22,168 nucleotides of DNA from a virus. The DNA lies in IMG/VR virus record IMGVR_UViG_3300009081_000045, positions 1 through 22,168 of that record. The stretch is one strand, 5' to 3'. Below, in pieces: positions 11,071-17,463 of this stretch (position 1 is the first letter of the stretch; each line of letters begins with the position of its first letter). The translations under genes and the position numbers were made by a program. The notes beneath the pieces were generated by a model. It saw nothing but the letters and a program-made list of their open reading frames with translations, searched no databases and was not told where the DNA came from.

Positions 11071-11436
11071 ATGAAAAAACGTAACACAACAGTAAAAAAC
11101 ATTGAAGTAAATAATGGCGTAGGATATTTTGATATTGATTGCGGCAAAGGTAAAGAGATGCAATTTCAATTCACGCCTGAATGGATATTAAAAGACGGTG
11201 AATTAGACGGTGTAACAATTAAATTAAGTAAATACGACTTATACGCTGAAGATGGGGCGTTAATAAGTTCTAAGCATTTAAACAAAAGAAACACGAAATT
11301 AATTTGTGAATATATTGAAAGCATTTTAGATAATGATCCGTATTCTTTTGAGTTTGATGAGTACGAATTAATGCAAGAAGAGTTTGATTTTAACCAAGAA
11401 ATGATATTTGAAGAGCGACGTTTGTCGAATATTTAA
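11071..11436 (+). CDS. Hypothetical acidic protein
   Basis: This 121-residue protein has a beta-rich first half (KNIEVNNGVGYFDIDCGKGK, MQFQFTPEWI, VTIKLSKYDLYA) and a strongly acidic C-terminus (about 100-121, with repeated Phe-Glu/Asp pairs such as FEFDEYELMQEEFDF). It is the first gene after a consensus promoter. An acidic tail of this kind can mimic nucleic acid, but nothing else supports an anti-host function. No family is recognised. Confidence 0.65.
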   Translation: MKKRNTTVKNIEVNNGVGYFDIDCGKGKEMQFQFTPEWILKDGELDGVTIKLSKYDLYAEDGALISSKHLNKRNTKLICEYIESILDNDPYSFEFDEYELMQEEFDFNQEMIFEERRLSNI

Positions 11437-11454
11437 AAAAATAGTATAACTTTG
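11421..11454 (+). promoter_or_regulatory. Putative promoter overlapping a gene end
   Basis: TAACTTTG (11447-11454) matches TAnnTTTG, and TTTG at 11421-11424 lies 22 bp upstream, slightly longer than the 19 bp of the other promoters. The GTG taken as the next start is only 5 nt after the -7 box, so transcription would begin at or inside that codon. Confidence 0.5.
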
Positions 11455-11458
11455 TAGT

Positions 11459-11659
11459 GTGAGATACATTCTACTACTACCGTTTTTGATAACCCTGTTT
11501 ATTTTAGATAGGGTTTTTCTTGTTTTGGTATATTGGAAAAGTGCGCATAAATTTGAAAGGTGGGTATATAAAGACGAATTAATATTGGAATCAATGTTTC
11601 GTGTTACAATAGGTTTATTAAGTTTTTTAGTTATTCAGTTATTTAGTTCACTTTGGTAA
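11459..11659 (+). CDS. Small membrane protein upstream of the sigma factor
   Basis: This protein has up to 66 residues and two hydrophobic segments (about 3-22 and 48-64) flanking a soluble middle WKSAHKFERWVYKDELILES. The outermost start is GTG 11459, which would be nearly leaderless behind the promoter at 11447. A TTG at 11486 is an alternative that loses part of the first segment. A weak hairpin (AACCCT 11491-11496 with AGGGTT 11510-11515, then T-rich) falls inside the gene. It overlaps the sigma-factor gene by 7 nt. The function is unknown. Confidence 0.5.
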   Translation: MRYILLLPFLITLFILDRVFLVLVYWKSAHKFERWVYKDELILESMFRVTIGLLSFLVIQLFSSLW

Positions 11660-12192
11660 ATGAAAAGTTTTTATTAGAACTAAGTAAACACCACAAAGAC
11701 TGGATTAAAATTGTAGGCACTTTTGGAGAAGAATTTTACTCTGAAGATATAGTTCAAGAAATGTATTTAAAAATGGCTGTAATAAATAACGTTGAACGGT
11801 TTTATTTAAACGGTAAACTGAATAAAAACTTTGTTTGGACGGTATTACGTAACATGACTTTTGATTATAAAAAAAGCAAAACACGGATAACAAAAGTAAG
11901 CATAACGGAAGCCTACCAGATAAAAGACGAATACTTGCCTGAAATACTTGAAGCAAAGAAACGATTAGAAATAAAGATAAACCAAGAGGTTAAACAATGG
12001 CACTGGTACGATCAACTATTATTTGACCTTTACAGAACTTCAGGAATGAGTACAAGGCAAATTGAAGGCGTTACTGGAATAAGTTTTAAAAGCGTATGGA
12101 AAACAATTAAGACTTGCAAAGAACGCTTAAAAGATAATGTAAAAGAAGATTACGAAGATTTTAAGAACCAGGATTACGAATTAATAAAATAA
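11653..12192 (+). CDS. Phage-encoded sigma-70-family (ECF-like) factor
   Basis: This 179-residue protein has a two-domain sigma layout: region 2 with YSEDIVQEMYLKM (29-41) and FVWTVLRNMTFDYKKSK (60-76), a linker, and region 4 with DQLLFDLYRTSGMSTRQIEG and VTGISFKSVWKTIKTCKERL (120-159), the -35-binding helix-turn-helix. No sigma region 1 or 3 is present. The start is TTG 11653, because the conserved segment LLELSKHHKDWIKIV begins right after it and the next in-frame ATG (11761) would cut region 2. It lies directly before the packaging and tail genes and may direct late transcription (inference). Confidence 0.8.
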   Translation: MVNEKFLLELSKHHKDWIKIVGTFGEEFYSEDIVQEMYLKMAVINNVERFYLNGKLNKNFVWTVLRNMTFDYKKSKTRITKVSITEAYQIKDEYLPEILEAKKRLEIKINQEVKQWHWYDQLLFDLYRTSGMSTRQIEGVTGISFKSVWKTIKTCKERLKDNVKEDYEDFKNQDYELIK

Positions 12193-12194
12193 AA

Positions 12195-12443
12195 ATGGAT
12201 AAAGAAAAATTACAAAGATGCAACGAACTATTAAAAAAAATAGAACATTGTCATCAACAAATAAAATATTTTGAATATTCACAATGTGAAAATGTAGTTG
12301 AAATGACTTCAAGCATTCGTTTCGGTACTTCAAATAACTTCGGTATAATTCCGAGTTGTCTTTTCCGTTCTATTGGTAGGATAGTTTTAAATGAATGGAA
12401 ACAAGAATTAATTGAGTTAGAAAATAAATTTAATTTAGAATAA
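12195..12443 (+). CDS. Small hypothetical protein
   Basis: This 82-residue protein has helical ends (KEKLQRCNELLKKIEHCHQQ and LNEWKQELIELENKFNLE) around a strand-like middle with FGTSNNFGIIPSCLF. Four Cys and two adjacent-helix His residues are present, without a clear zinc pattern. It begins 2 nt after the sigma-factor stop and ends 2 nt before the next gene. Proteins ending in ELIELENKF recur in Bacteroidetes phages (from memory); the function is unknown. Confidence 0.65.
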   Translation: MDKEKLQRCNELLKKIEHCHQQIKYFEYSQCENVVEMTSSIRFGTSNNFGIIPSCLFRSIGRIVLNEWKQELIELENKFNLE

Positions 12444-12445
12444 AA

Positions 12446-12844
12446 ATGACAAGAAAAAGACGAACAAAAGCTGAAATATTAGCGGCTAAAAGTGAAGGAT
12501 TAGGAGACACGGTAGAAAAGGTCTTAGAAGCTACAGGAGTTTCAAAGGTGGCGAAATGGTTACTTGGTGAAGATTGTAAATGTGACGAACGTAAAGAATG
12601 GCTTAATAAACAATGGTCGTATAGAAACGTACAATGTTTACAAGAAGACGAATACAATTATTTAAAAGAATGGTATTCTGAAACACGTTATTCAATGAAG
12701 CCTACCGAACAAAAAGAACTATTAAGAATTTATAATAGAGTATTTAAAGTAAATATGCAACCAACAAGCTGCGGTAGTTGTTTACGTGATGTAATGAATA
12801 AATTAGAAATATTATTTAACACGTACGAAGATGCCAATTCCTAA
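12446..12844 (+). CDS. Conserved phage protein upstream of terminase
   Basis: This 132-residue protein begins with a basic RKRRTKAEILAAKSEGLGDT and the helix VEKVLEATGVSKVAKWLLG, then CKCDERKEWLNK (Cys63, Cys65), and ends IYNRVFKVNMQPTSCGSCLRDVMNKL, where CGSC may pair with the first Cys pair to bind zinc. This arrangement just before terminase is familiar from Bacteroidetes phages (from memory), where it may act with packaging. It overlaps the next small gene by 14 nt. Confidence 0.65.
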   Translation: MTRKRRTKAEILAAKSEGLGDTVEKVLEATGVSKVAKWLLGEDCKCDERKEWLNKQWSYRNVQCLQEDEYNYLKEWYSETRYSMKPTEQKELLRIYNRVFKVNMQPTSCGSCLRDVMNKLEILFNTYEDANS

Positions 12845-13007
12845 GCCACGAAAAGACGAAAGTAAAAAAGACTTCGTTCAAAGGTGCATGATTGACGATA
12901 CAATGACTTTTGAATACGAAGATATAGACCAACGTTTAGCGGTATGTTCAACAACTTACGAAGAAAATTTAACAAAAGACGAATTAAAAAATGGCAAAAG
13001 TAGGTAG
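12831..13007 (+). CDS. Small conserved phage protein, PKPRKDESKKDF type
   Basis: This 58-residue ORF starts MPIPKPRKDESKKDFVQRCM and continues with DQRLAVCSTTYEE. Short proteins of this kind (Pro/Lys start, xFxxRCM, then QRxAVC) accompany packaging or portal genes in many Bacteroidetes phages and are sometimes fused to portal proteins (from memory). It overlaps the gene before by 14 nt and terminase small subunit by 17 nt, showing nested packing. The function is unknown. Confidence 0.6.
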   Translation: MPIPKPRKDESKKDFVQRCMIDDTMTFEYEDIDQRLAVCSTTYEENLTKDELKNGKSR

Positions 13008-13419
13008 ACCAAGAAACTTAGATAGTCCTGAACAACTATACGAAATATTTAAAAAATACAAAGAAGACGTAAAAGCCAACCCGAGAATTAAAAGCGTATT
13101 CGGAGGTAAAGAATTTGAAGAAAGAGCCGAGCCACTTGAAAGACCTTTAACAATGGAAGGATTCGAGATATTTTGCTGGGACGAAGTAGGAGTAGTTGAA
13201 GACTATTTCATGAATAGAGATAAAAGATATTCAGAATTTACCGCTATCTGTTCACGTATACGCAAAGAAATACGCGAAGATCAAATAACGGGCGGTATGG
13301 TAGGGCAGTATAACGCAAGCATTACGCAACGTTTAAACAACCTGAAAGAGCAAGTTGAACAAACGAATATCGAACAACCTTTATTTAAACTAAGTGATAA
13401 TAACGACGGCAATTCGTAA
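12991..13419 (+). CDS. terS: Terminase small subunit (DNA-packaging gp3 type)
   Basis: This 142-residue protein begins AKVGRPRNLDSPEQLYEIFK, has the segment RPLTMEGFEIFCWDEVGVVE and the helix FTAICSRIRKEIREDQITGG followed by GQYNASITQRL. This is the pattern of terminase small subunits of the GP3-package type, which bind the packaging site and regulate the large subunit. The length is typical. Its last 26 nt overlap the large subunit gene in another frame, and its place just before terL confirms the role. Confidence 0.82.
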   Translation: MAKVGRPRNLDSPEQLYEIFKKYKEDVKANPRIKSVFGGKEFEERAEPLERPLTMEGFEIFCWDEVGVVEDYFMNRDKRYSEFTAICSRIRKEIREDQITGGMVGQYNASITQRLNNLKEQVEQTNIEQPLFKLSDNNDGNS

Positions 13420-14551
13420 AATAGAAGCTTTAAAAAAACGAATTAAAATAATTCAAGGCGGTACTTCTGCGGGAAAAACATACGGAATATTACCGATTCT
13501 AATTACAAAGGCTGCAACGTACCCGAAAACGGAAATAAGCGTAGTTGCTGAAACAATACCTCACTTGCGTAGAGGTGCGTTAAAGGACTTCTTACGTATC
13601 ATGAAAGACACGGGTAGGTATTTTGACGAGCGCTTTAATAAATCGCTTTTACGATACGAATTTGCTAATGGTAGTTACATTGAATTTTTTAGTGCTGACG
13701 ATTCCAGCAAATTAAGAGGTGCAAGGCGTGATGTTCTATATATAAACGAATGTAACAACGTAACCTTTGAGTCTTATAACGAACTTGCTATACGTACAAA
13801 GAAAGCTATCTATTTAGACTTCAACCCGGCTAATGAATTCTGGGTACATACCGAACTAAAAGACGAACCCGACGCAGACTTTATAATCTTAACCTACAAG
13901 GACAATGAAGCCTTAGACAACTCAATAGTTGAACAAATAGAAAAGAACCGTTTAAAAGCCGAAACAAGCGCGTATTGGAGTAACTGGTGGAGGGTTTACG
14001 GACTTGGCGAAATAGGAATGCTTGAAGGCGTTATATTTAGTAACTGGAAAACTATTGATATACTACCGAAAGAAGCAAATTTAATAGGTATTGGATTAGA
14101 CTTCGGTTACACGAACGATCCAACTGCAATAATAGAAATATACAATTACAACGGGCAACGAATAATAAACGAACTGAAGTACCAAACGGGAATGTTAAAC
14201 AGTGATATTGCAAACGCACTACCGAAACACGTACCCGTTTACGCTGATTCAAGCGAACCGAAAAGCATTGAAGAAATAAAACGCTACGGAATAACAATTA
14301 AAGGCGTTACAAAGGGTAAGGATTCAATAAATTACGGAATAGATGTTATGCAGCGTAACGAATATTTAGTTACTTCAAATAGTACCAACCTAATTAAGGA
14401 ACTTCGAGCTTATTGCTGGGACACGGATAAACAAGGCACACGCTTAAACAAACCGATTGACACAAATAATCATGGTATTGATGCGCTACGATACCACGAA
14501 ATGGAAACGTTAGGAATGAATTCTAACTACGGTAAGTATCATATTTGGTAA
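13394..14551 (+). CDS. terL: Terminase large subunit
   Basis: This 385-residue packaging motor has an N-terminal ATPase with Walker A GGTSAGKT (22-29), Walker B VLYINE (114-119, catalytic Glu119) and the coupling strand LDFNPANEFW (141-150). The C-terminal RNase H-fold nuclease has acidic residues in LDFGYTNDP (Asp236, Asp242), YADSSEP (Asp285) and NNHGIDALRY (Asp363). The start is GTG 13394, needed for the conserved N-terminus TTAIRKIEALKKRIKIIQGG and giving a 26-nt overlap with terS. All motifs are intact. Unusually, no portal gene follows; tail genes do. Confidence 0.93.
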   Translation: MIITTAIRKIEALKKRIKIIQGGTSAGKTYGILPILITKAATYPKTEISVVAETIPHLRRGALKDFLRIMKDTGRYFDERFNKSLLRYEFANGSYIEFFSADDSSKLRGARRDVLYINECNNVTFESYNELAIRTKKAIYLDFNPANEFWVHTELKDEPDADFIILTYKDNEALDNSIVEQIEKNRLKAETSAYWSNWWRVYGLGEIGMLEGVIFSNWKTIDILPKEANLIGIGLDFGYTNDPTAIIEIYNYNGQRIINELKYQTGMLNSDIANALPKHVPVYADSSEPKSIEEIKRYGITIKGVTKGKDSINYGIDVMQRNEYLVTSNSTNLIKELRAYCWDTDKQGTRLNKPIDTNNHGIDALRYHEMETLGMNSNYGKYHIW

Positions 14552-14642
14552 ATAAATAATATTTCGCAGCCGTTTAAGTATGCAAATAGTGTAAATTATC
14601 TTTACAAACTACAAAAACACGAATTAAAAGTTAATATATAGA
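14552..14642 (+). promoter_or_regulatory. Gap before the tail genes with an inverted repeat
   Basis: This 91-nt gap has no ORF. It contains TGTAAA (14590-14595) and TTTACA (14601-14606) separated by TTATC, a 6-bp inverted repeat that could be an operator or weak hairpin. No TTG-N19-TAnnTTTG promoter is seen (TATCTTTA is one base off the -7 box). As the largest gap in the late region it may hold a late promoter for the phage sigma factor. Confidence 0.3.
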
Positions 14643-15368
14643 ATGAAAACAGAAATTGTAATCCCTACTTCATTAAGTGAAATTCCTTTAAAGAGCTACC
14701 AAGAATTTATGAAGGTAGTTGAAAAGTCAAACGACGAAGAATTTATAGGTCAAAAGACTATCGAAATATTTTGCGGTCTGAAAATGAAAGACGTTGTAAA
14801 AGTAAAATGGAGCGACGTTAAAAGCTTGACCCTACATTTAAACGAAATATTCAAAGCGAAGCCTAAGTTTCAAGCTACGTTTAAAATAAAGGATATGGAG
14901 TTCGGGTTTATTCCTAATCTGGAAGATATGAGTTTCGGTGAGTACATTGATTTGGAAAGTAATATATCAAGCGTAGAAACTTTTCACAAAGCAATGGCGG
15001 TAATGTACCGACCTATCACAAAGAAAGTAAAAGACCGATACGAAATATTTGAGTACAAAGGAACGGATGAATTTAGTGATGTTATGAAGTACGCTTCATT
15101 GGATGTTGTTTTAGGTGCAACGGTTTTTTTTTCGACTTTAGGAAGCGACTTAGTTCAACATACGCTTACCTCTTTGGAGAAGGAGATACAGAGGAATCCG
15201 AAGATAATGACTTTAGCGAAAGAACGCAATTTAATAAAAGATGGGGATGGTACAATTCAATCTATGCGCTTTCTCAAGGAGACGTTACAAAGTTTGATGA
15301 AGTTACCCGACTGGGAGTTAGAAAGTGTCTTACCTACCTCACTTATGAAAGACAAAAACGAGAAATAG
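14643..15368 (+). CDS. Tail assembly chaperone, zero-frame product (G-like)
   Basis: The zero-frame product has 241 residues. Residues 1-161 form the shared domain (TSLSEIPLKSYQEFMKVVEK, then FIGQKTIEIFCGLKMKDVVK and FGFIPNLEDMSFGEYIDLES) ending at VVLGATVFF on the T run. The zero-frame tail (about 164-241) continues STLGSDLVQHTLTSLEKEIQ and GTIQSMRFLKETLQSLMKLP, which reads like real protein. Such proteins keep the tape measure soluble and guide tail-tube assembly. Identification rests on the frameshift arrangement and position in the tail module; the position right after terL is unusual. The start ATG follows ATATAGA. Confidence 0.8.
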   Translation: MKTEIVIPTSLSEIPLKSYQEFMKVVEKSNDEEFIGQKTIEIFCGLKMKDVVKVKWSDVKSLTLHLNEIFKAKPKFQATFKIKDMEFGFIPNLEDMSFGEYIDLESNISSVETFHKAMAVMYRPITKKVKDRYEIFEYKGTDEFSDVMKYASLDVVLGATVFFSTLGSDLVQHTLTSLEKEIQRNPKIMTLAKERNLIKDGDGTIQSMRFLKETLQSLMKLPDWELESVLPTSLMKDKNEK

Positions 15369-15406
15369 AAGAACGAGAATTAAAAAAAATACAAAGACAT
15401 GGCTAA
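14643..15406 (+). CDS. Tail assembly chaperone, -1 frameshift product (GT-like)
   Basis: The run of nine T (15124-15132) gives a T-TTT-TTT heptamer in the correct register (15125-15131). A -1 slip there opens a second frame that is free of stops from 15080 to TAA 15404-15406. The fusion has 163 shared residues plus 91 new ones, 254 in all. The new part is acidic (GEGDTEESEDNDFSERTQF), then RWGWYNSIYALSQGDVTKF and EVTRLGVRKCLTYLTYERQK, a pattern known from T-type chaperone domains of tailed phages. Its stop overlaps the start of the next gene. Both frames are thus coding over about 235 nt. Confidence 0.85.
15125..15131 (+). other. -1 ribosomal frameshift slippery site T-TTT-TTT
   Basis: The zero frame reads GTT TTT TTT TCG across 15123-15134. 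Two Phe-tRNAs can re-pair perfectly after moving back one base, as for the classic X-XXY-YYZ heptamer. I see no strong hairpin just downstream, so the site may rely on the long homopolymer itself. Transcriptional slippage on nine T is the main alternative. Confidence 0.85.
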
Positions 15407-15854
15407 TTATTACACTGTTTTAGATACGTTAAAAACCAACTTAGAAAACGATCCATTTGTAAACACGGTTACTCAAGGCGATATTTTTGCGGTCGATTTG
15501 GCAAAGCAAACAATATTTCCTTTAGTTCATATTATAGTAAACAACGCAACGTTTGAAAGTAATATAATTCGTTTTAACGTGAGTTTAATGGCAATGGATA
15601 TTGTAAACAAATCAAAAGACGAAGACACAAATATATTTGACGGTAACGATAATGAGATTTACGTACTTAATACAATGCTTTCAGTATTGAATAGATTGTA
15701 CGAAGAACTTAGACGAGGCGACTTATTTACGGATGCTTTTCAAGTAGACGGTAACCCAACCTTAGAAGCCTTTGCTGAAAGATTTGAAAACTATTTAGCT
15801 GGTTGGACTATGACTTTTGATATTTTAGTTCCTAATGAAATGACTGTTTGTTAA
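15399..15854 (+). CDS. Putative tail terminator/completion protein
   Basis: This 151-residue protein (MANYYTVLDTLKTNLENDPF...) has the size and alternating alpha/beta feel of tail terminator proteins: an N-terminal helix, strands FPLVHIIVNNATFES and IIRFNVSLMAMDIV, a long helix around LNTMLSVLNRLYEELRRGD, and a final strand GWTMTFDILVPNE. Its start overlaps the frameshift product stop by 8 nt, tying its translation to the chaperone. It precedes an HK97-gp10-like gene, a common pairing. The assignment is by fold pattern and neighbours, not by a signature. Confidence 0.55.
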   Translation: MANYYTVLDTLKTNLENDPFVNTVTQGDIFAVDLAKQTIFPLVHIIVNNATFESNIIRFNVSLMAMDIVNKSKDEDTNIFDGNDNEIYVLNTMLSVLNRLYEELRRGDLFTDAFQVDGNPTLEAFAERFENYLAGWTMTFDILVPNEMTVC

Positions 15855-16390
15855 TGAGTGAAAGATTAAAAGCCTTAGAAAAGTTTCGTGATTTGGTAGT
15901 AGCTGAAGCAAAAGCCAATTTACAAAAGATGGGTAAAAATTCAAGCGGTAAATTATCGAATTCAATAAAAGGCGAAGTAAAAGAGATGCCTAATTCAATA
16001 GGTATTTATTTCGAGATGGAACCGTATGGAAACTTTCAGGATAAAGGGGTTGACGGTAAACGAGTAAAACACGGTTCGCCTTATTCATATAAGGATAAAA
16101 TGCCGCCACCAAGTAAGCTGGATAAATGGATAGTTCGTAAAGGTTTAGCACCACGTAACAACGGGAAATTTGCTGCACGCTCTGTTTCTGCTGCGGGCTT
16201 TAAAAAAAGTATTCAATTCTTAATTGCACGAAGTATTTATTTCAAAGGAATAAAACCAAGCCTATTTTTTACCAAGCCATTTGAAGCTGCCTACAAAACT
16301 TTACCAGATACGTTAATAGATAAATACGGTTTAGATGCCGAACAGCTTTTAAACGAAATATTAGACCAAAATTTAAAGAATATAAAATGA
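15854..16390 (+). CDS. HK97-gp10-like head-tail/tail completion protein
   Basis: I place the start at ATG 15854, which overlaps the previous stop as TAATG, rather than at a TTG 6 nt earlier; this gives 178 residues. The N-terminal helix ALEKFRDLVVAEAKANLQKM, the segment SGKLSNSIKGEV, the strand IGIYFEMEPYGNFQDKGVDG and the later helix FEAAYKTLPDTLIDKYGLDA are in the order of HK97 gp10-type proteins, which join head and tail or complete the tail. The length is slightly above usual. Its stop overlaps the next start by ATGA. Confidence 0.65.
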   Translation: MSERLKALEKFRDLVVAEAKANLQKMGKNSSGKLSNSIKGEVKEMPNSIGIYFEMEPYGNFQDKGVDGKRVKHGSPYSYKDKMPPPSKLDKWIVRKGLAPRNNGKFAARSVSAAGFKKSIQFLIARSIYFKGIKPSLFFTKPFEAAYKTLPDTLIDKYGLDAEQLLNEILDQNLKNIK

Positions 16391-17463
16391 GTATTTTTGC
16401 ACGTTCACCTTATATAGTAGAAATATCCGAAACGGGACAAGACGGTTCTAAGTTAGAAGTATTTATTTGGAACGGTACGGGGAGCGCACCAGCTTCGCCA
16501 AGTTACACTTTGAGTAAATTAATACCAGCTTCAAACAACGTAAAGACGTATTACAATATTTCACCTTACGTTCGTGAGTATATCAGTTGGAATACAAGAC
16601 AAGAAATTTATAATACTTTTCCAGCAAGTCAAACTACGCAATGGTGCAATGTTCAACTAAAAAGATACAAATTAGACGGGGGCGTTTACACGCTACTTAG
16701 TACAAATTCTTACGTAGCTTATGACGGTTTTGGTTGGTATGAACAAGGGTATAATTACACGCCGACTTACGACATATTACACGACGAAGGGACGTTTTTT
16801 TATTACTACGATGGCAAAAACCCAAGCACAAATTCAAGTAGAAGGGGTGGTCATATAATGGTTAAAACTGCGACAAGCTACAAAGCAAAATATACTAACT
16901 TGGCAACGGCTGCTACATTCACACAAAACTTAACAGACAATTCAATTTTAGACGTTCCTACCGTTTATGAAAATTATTATGCTGGTGGAAATAAATTAGA
17001 AATAATAATTAATATTTTAGGTACTGACGTAACTGTTTGGGAATCCAATTTTAAACCTTTCGAGCTATGCCGCTATACAGCCGTTTTGTGCGACTTTGTA
17101 AACCGTTATGGGTGTTGGCAGCGTACTTGGTTTTTCGCAGCGTCTAACGATACATTCAGCATTGAAAACACGGAATACAATTTAATGCAAAGCACGTTTC
17201 CTAACTACAATACTTTAGAAGGTCAACGCAAAGTATTTAATACAACTGCGAAAAGAAGCATTAAAGTAAATACGGACTGGGTAACTGAAAGCTACAACGA
17301 TTTGTTGGAGCAGCTAATGACAAGCGAAAGAATATTAATAAACAGTTTACCCGTAAAGATTAACACGAAGTCAACGGAGCTATTCAAGAATATAAACCAA
17401 AAAATGATTAACTATTCTTTGGAGTTTGACTTTGCCTTTAATGCAATAAACAACGTAATATGA
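16387..17463 (+). CDS. Putative tail/baseplate structural protein
   Basis: This 358-residue protein is rich in Tyr, Asn, Thr and aromatic strands (PYIVEISETGQDGSKLEVFI, and CDFVNRYGCWQRTWFFAASN) with few long helices, typical of virion structural proteins. It lacks a signal peptide and enzymatic motifs. ATGA overlaps link it to the gp10-like gene and to the following 774-residue gene, so the three are probably translated together. It may be a tube or baseplate component; no family can be named. Confidence 0.55.
   Translation: MSIFARSPYIVEISETGQDGSKLEVFIWNGTGSAPASPSYTLSKLIPASNNVKTYYNISPYVREYISWNTRQEIYNTFPASQTTQWCNVQLKRYKLDGGVYTLLSTNSYVAYDGFGWYEQGYNYTPTYDILHDEGTFFYYYDGKNPSTNSSRRGGHIMVKTATSYKAKYTNLATAATFTQNLTDNSILDVPTVYENYYAGGNKLEIIINILGTDVTVWESNFKPFELCRYTAVLCDFVNRYGCWQRTWFFAASNDTFSIENTEYNLMQSTFPNYNTLEGQRKVFNTTAKRSIKVNTDWVTESYNDLLEQLMTSERILINSLPVKINTKSTELFKNINQKMINYSLEFDFAFNAINNVI

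Noticed and set aside
13394-13419. Frameshift fusion between terminase small and large subunits at their 26-nt overlap
   Set aside because: No slippery heptamer in register is seen and each protein is complete in its own frame.
15848-15853. TTG start for the gp10-like gene
   Set aside because: ATG 15854 forms a TAATG junction with the previous stop, a usual coupling in this genome.
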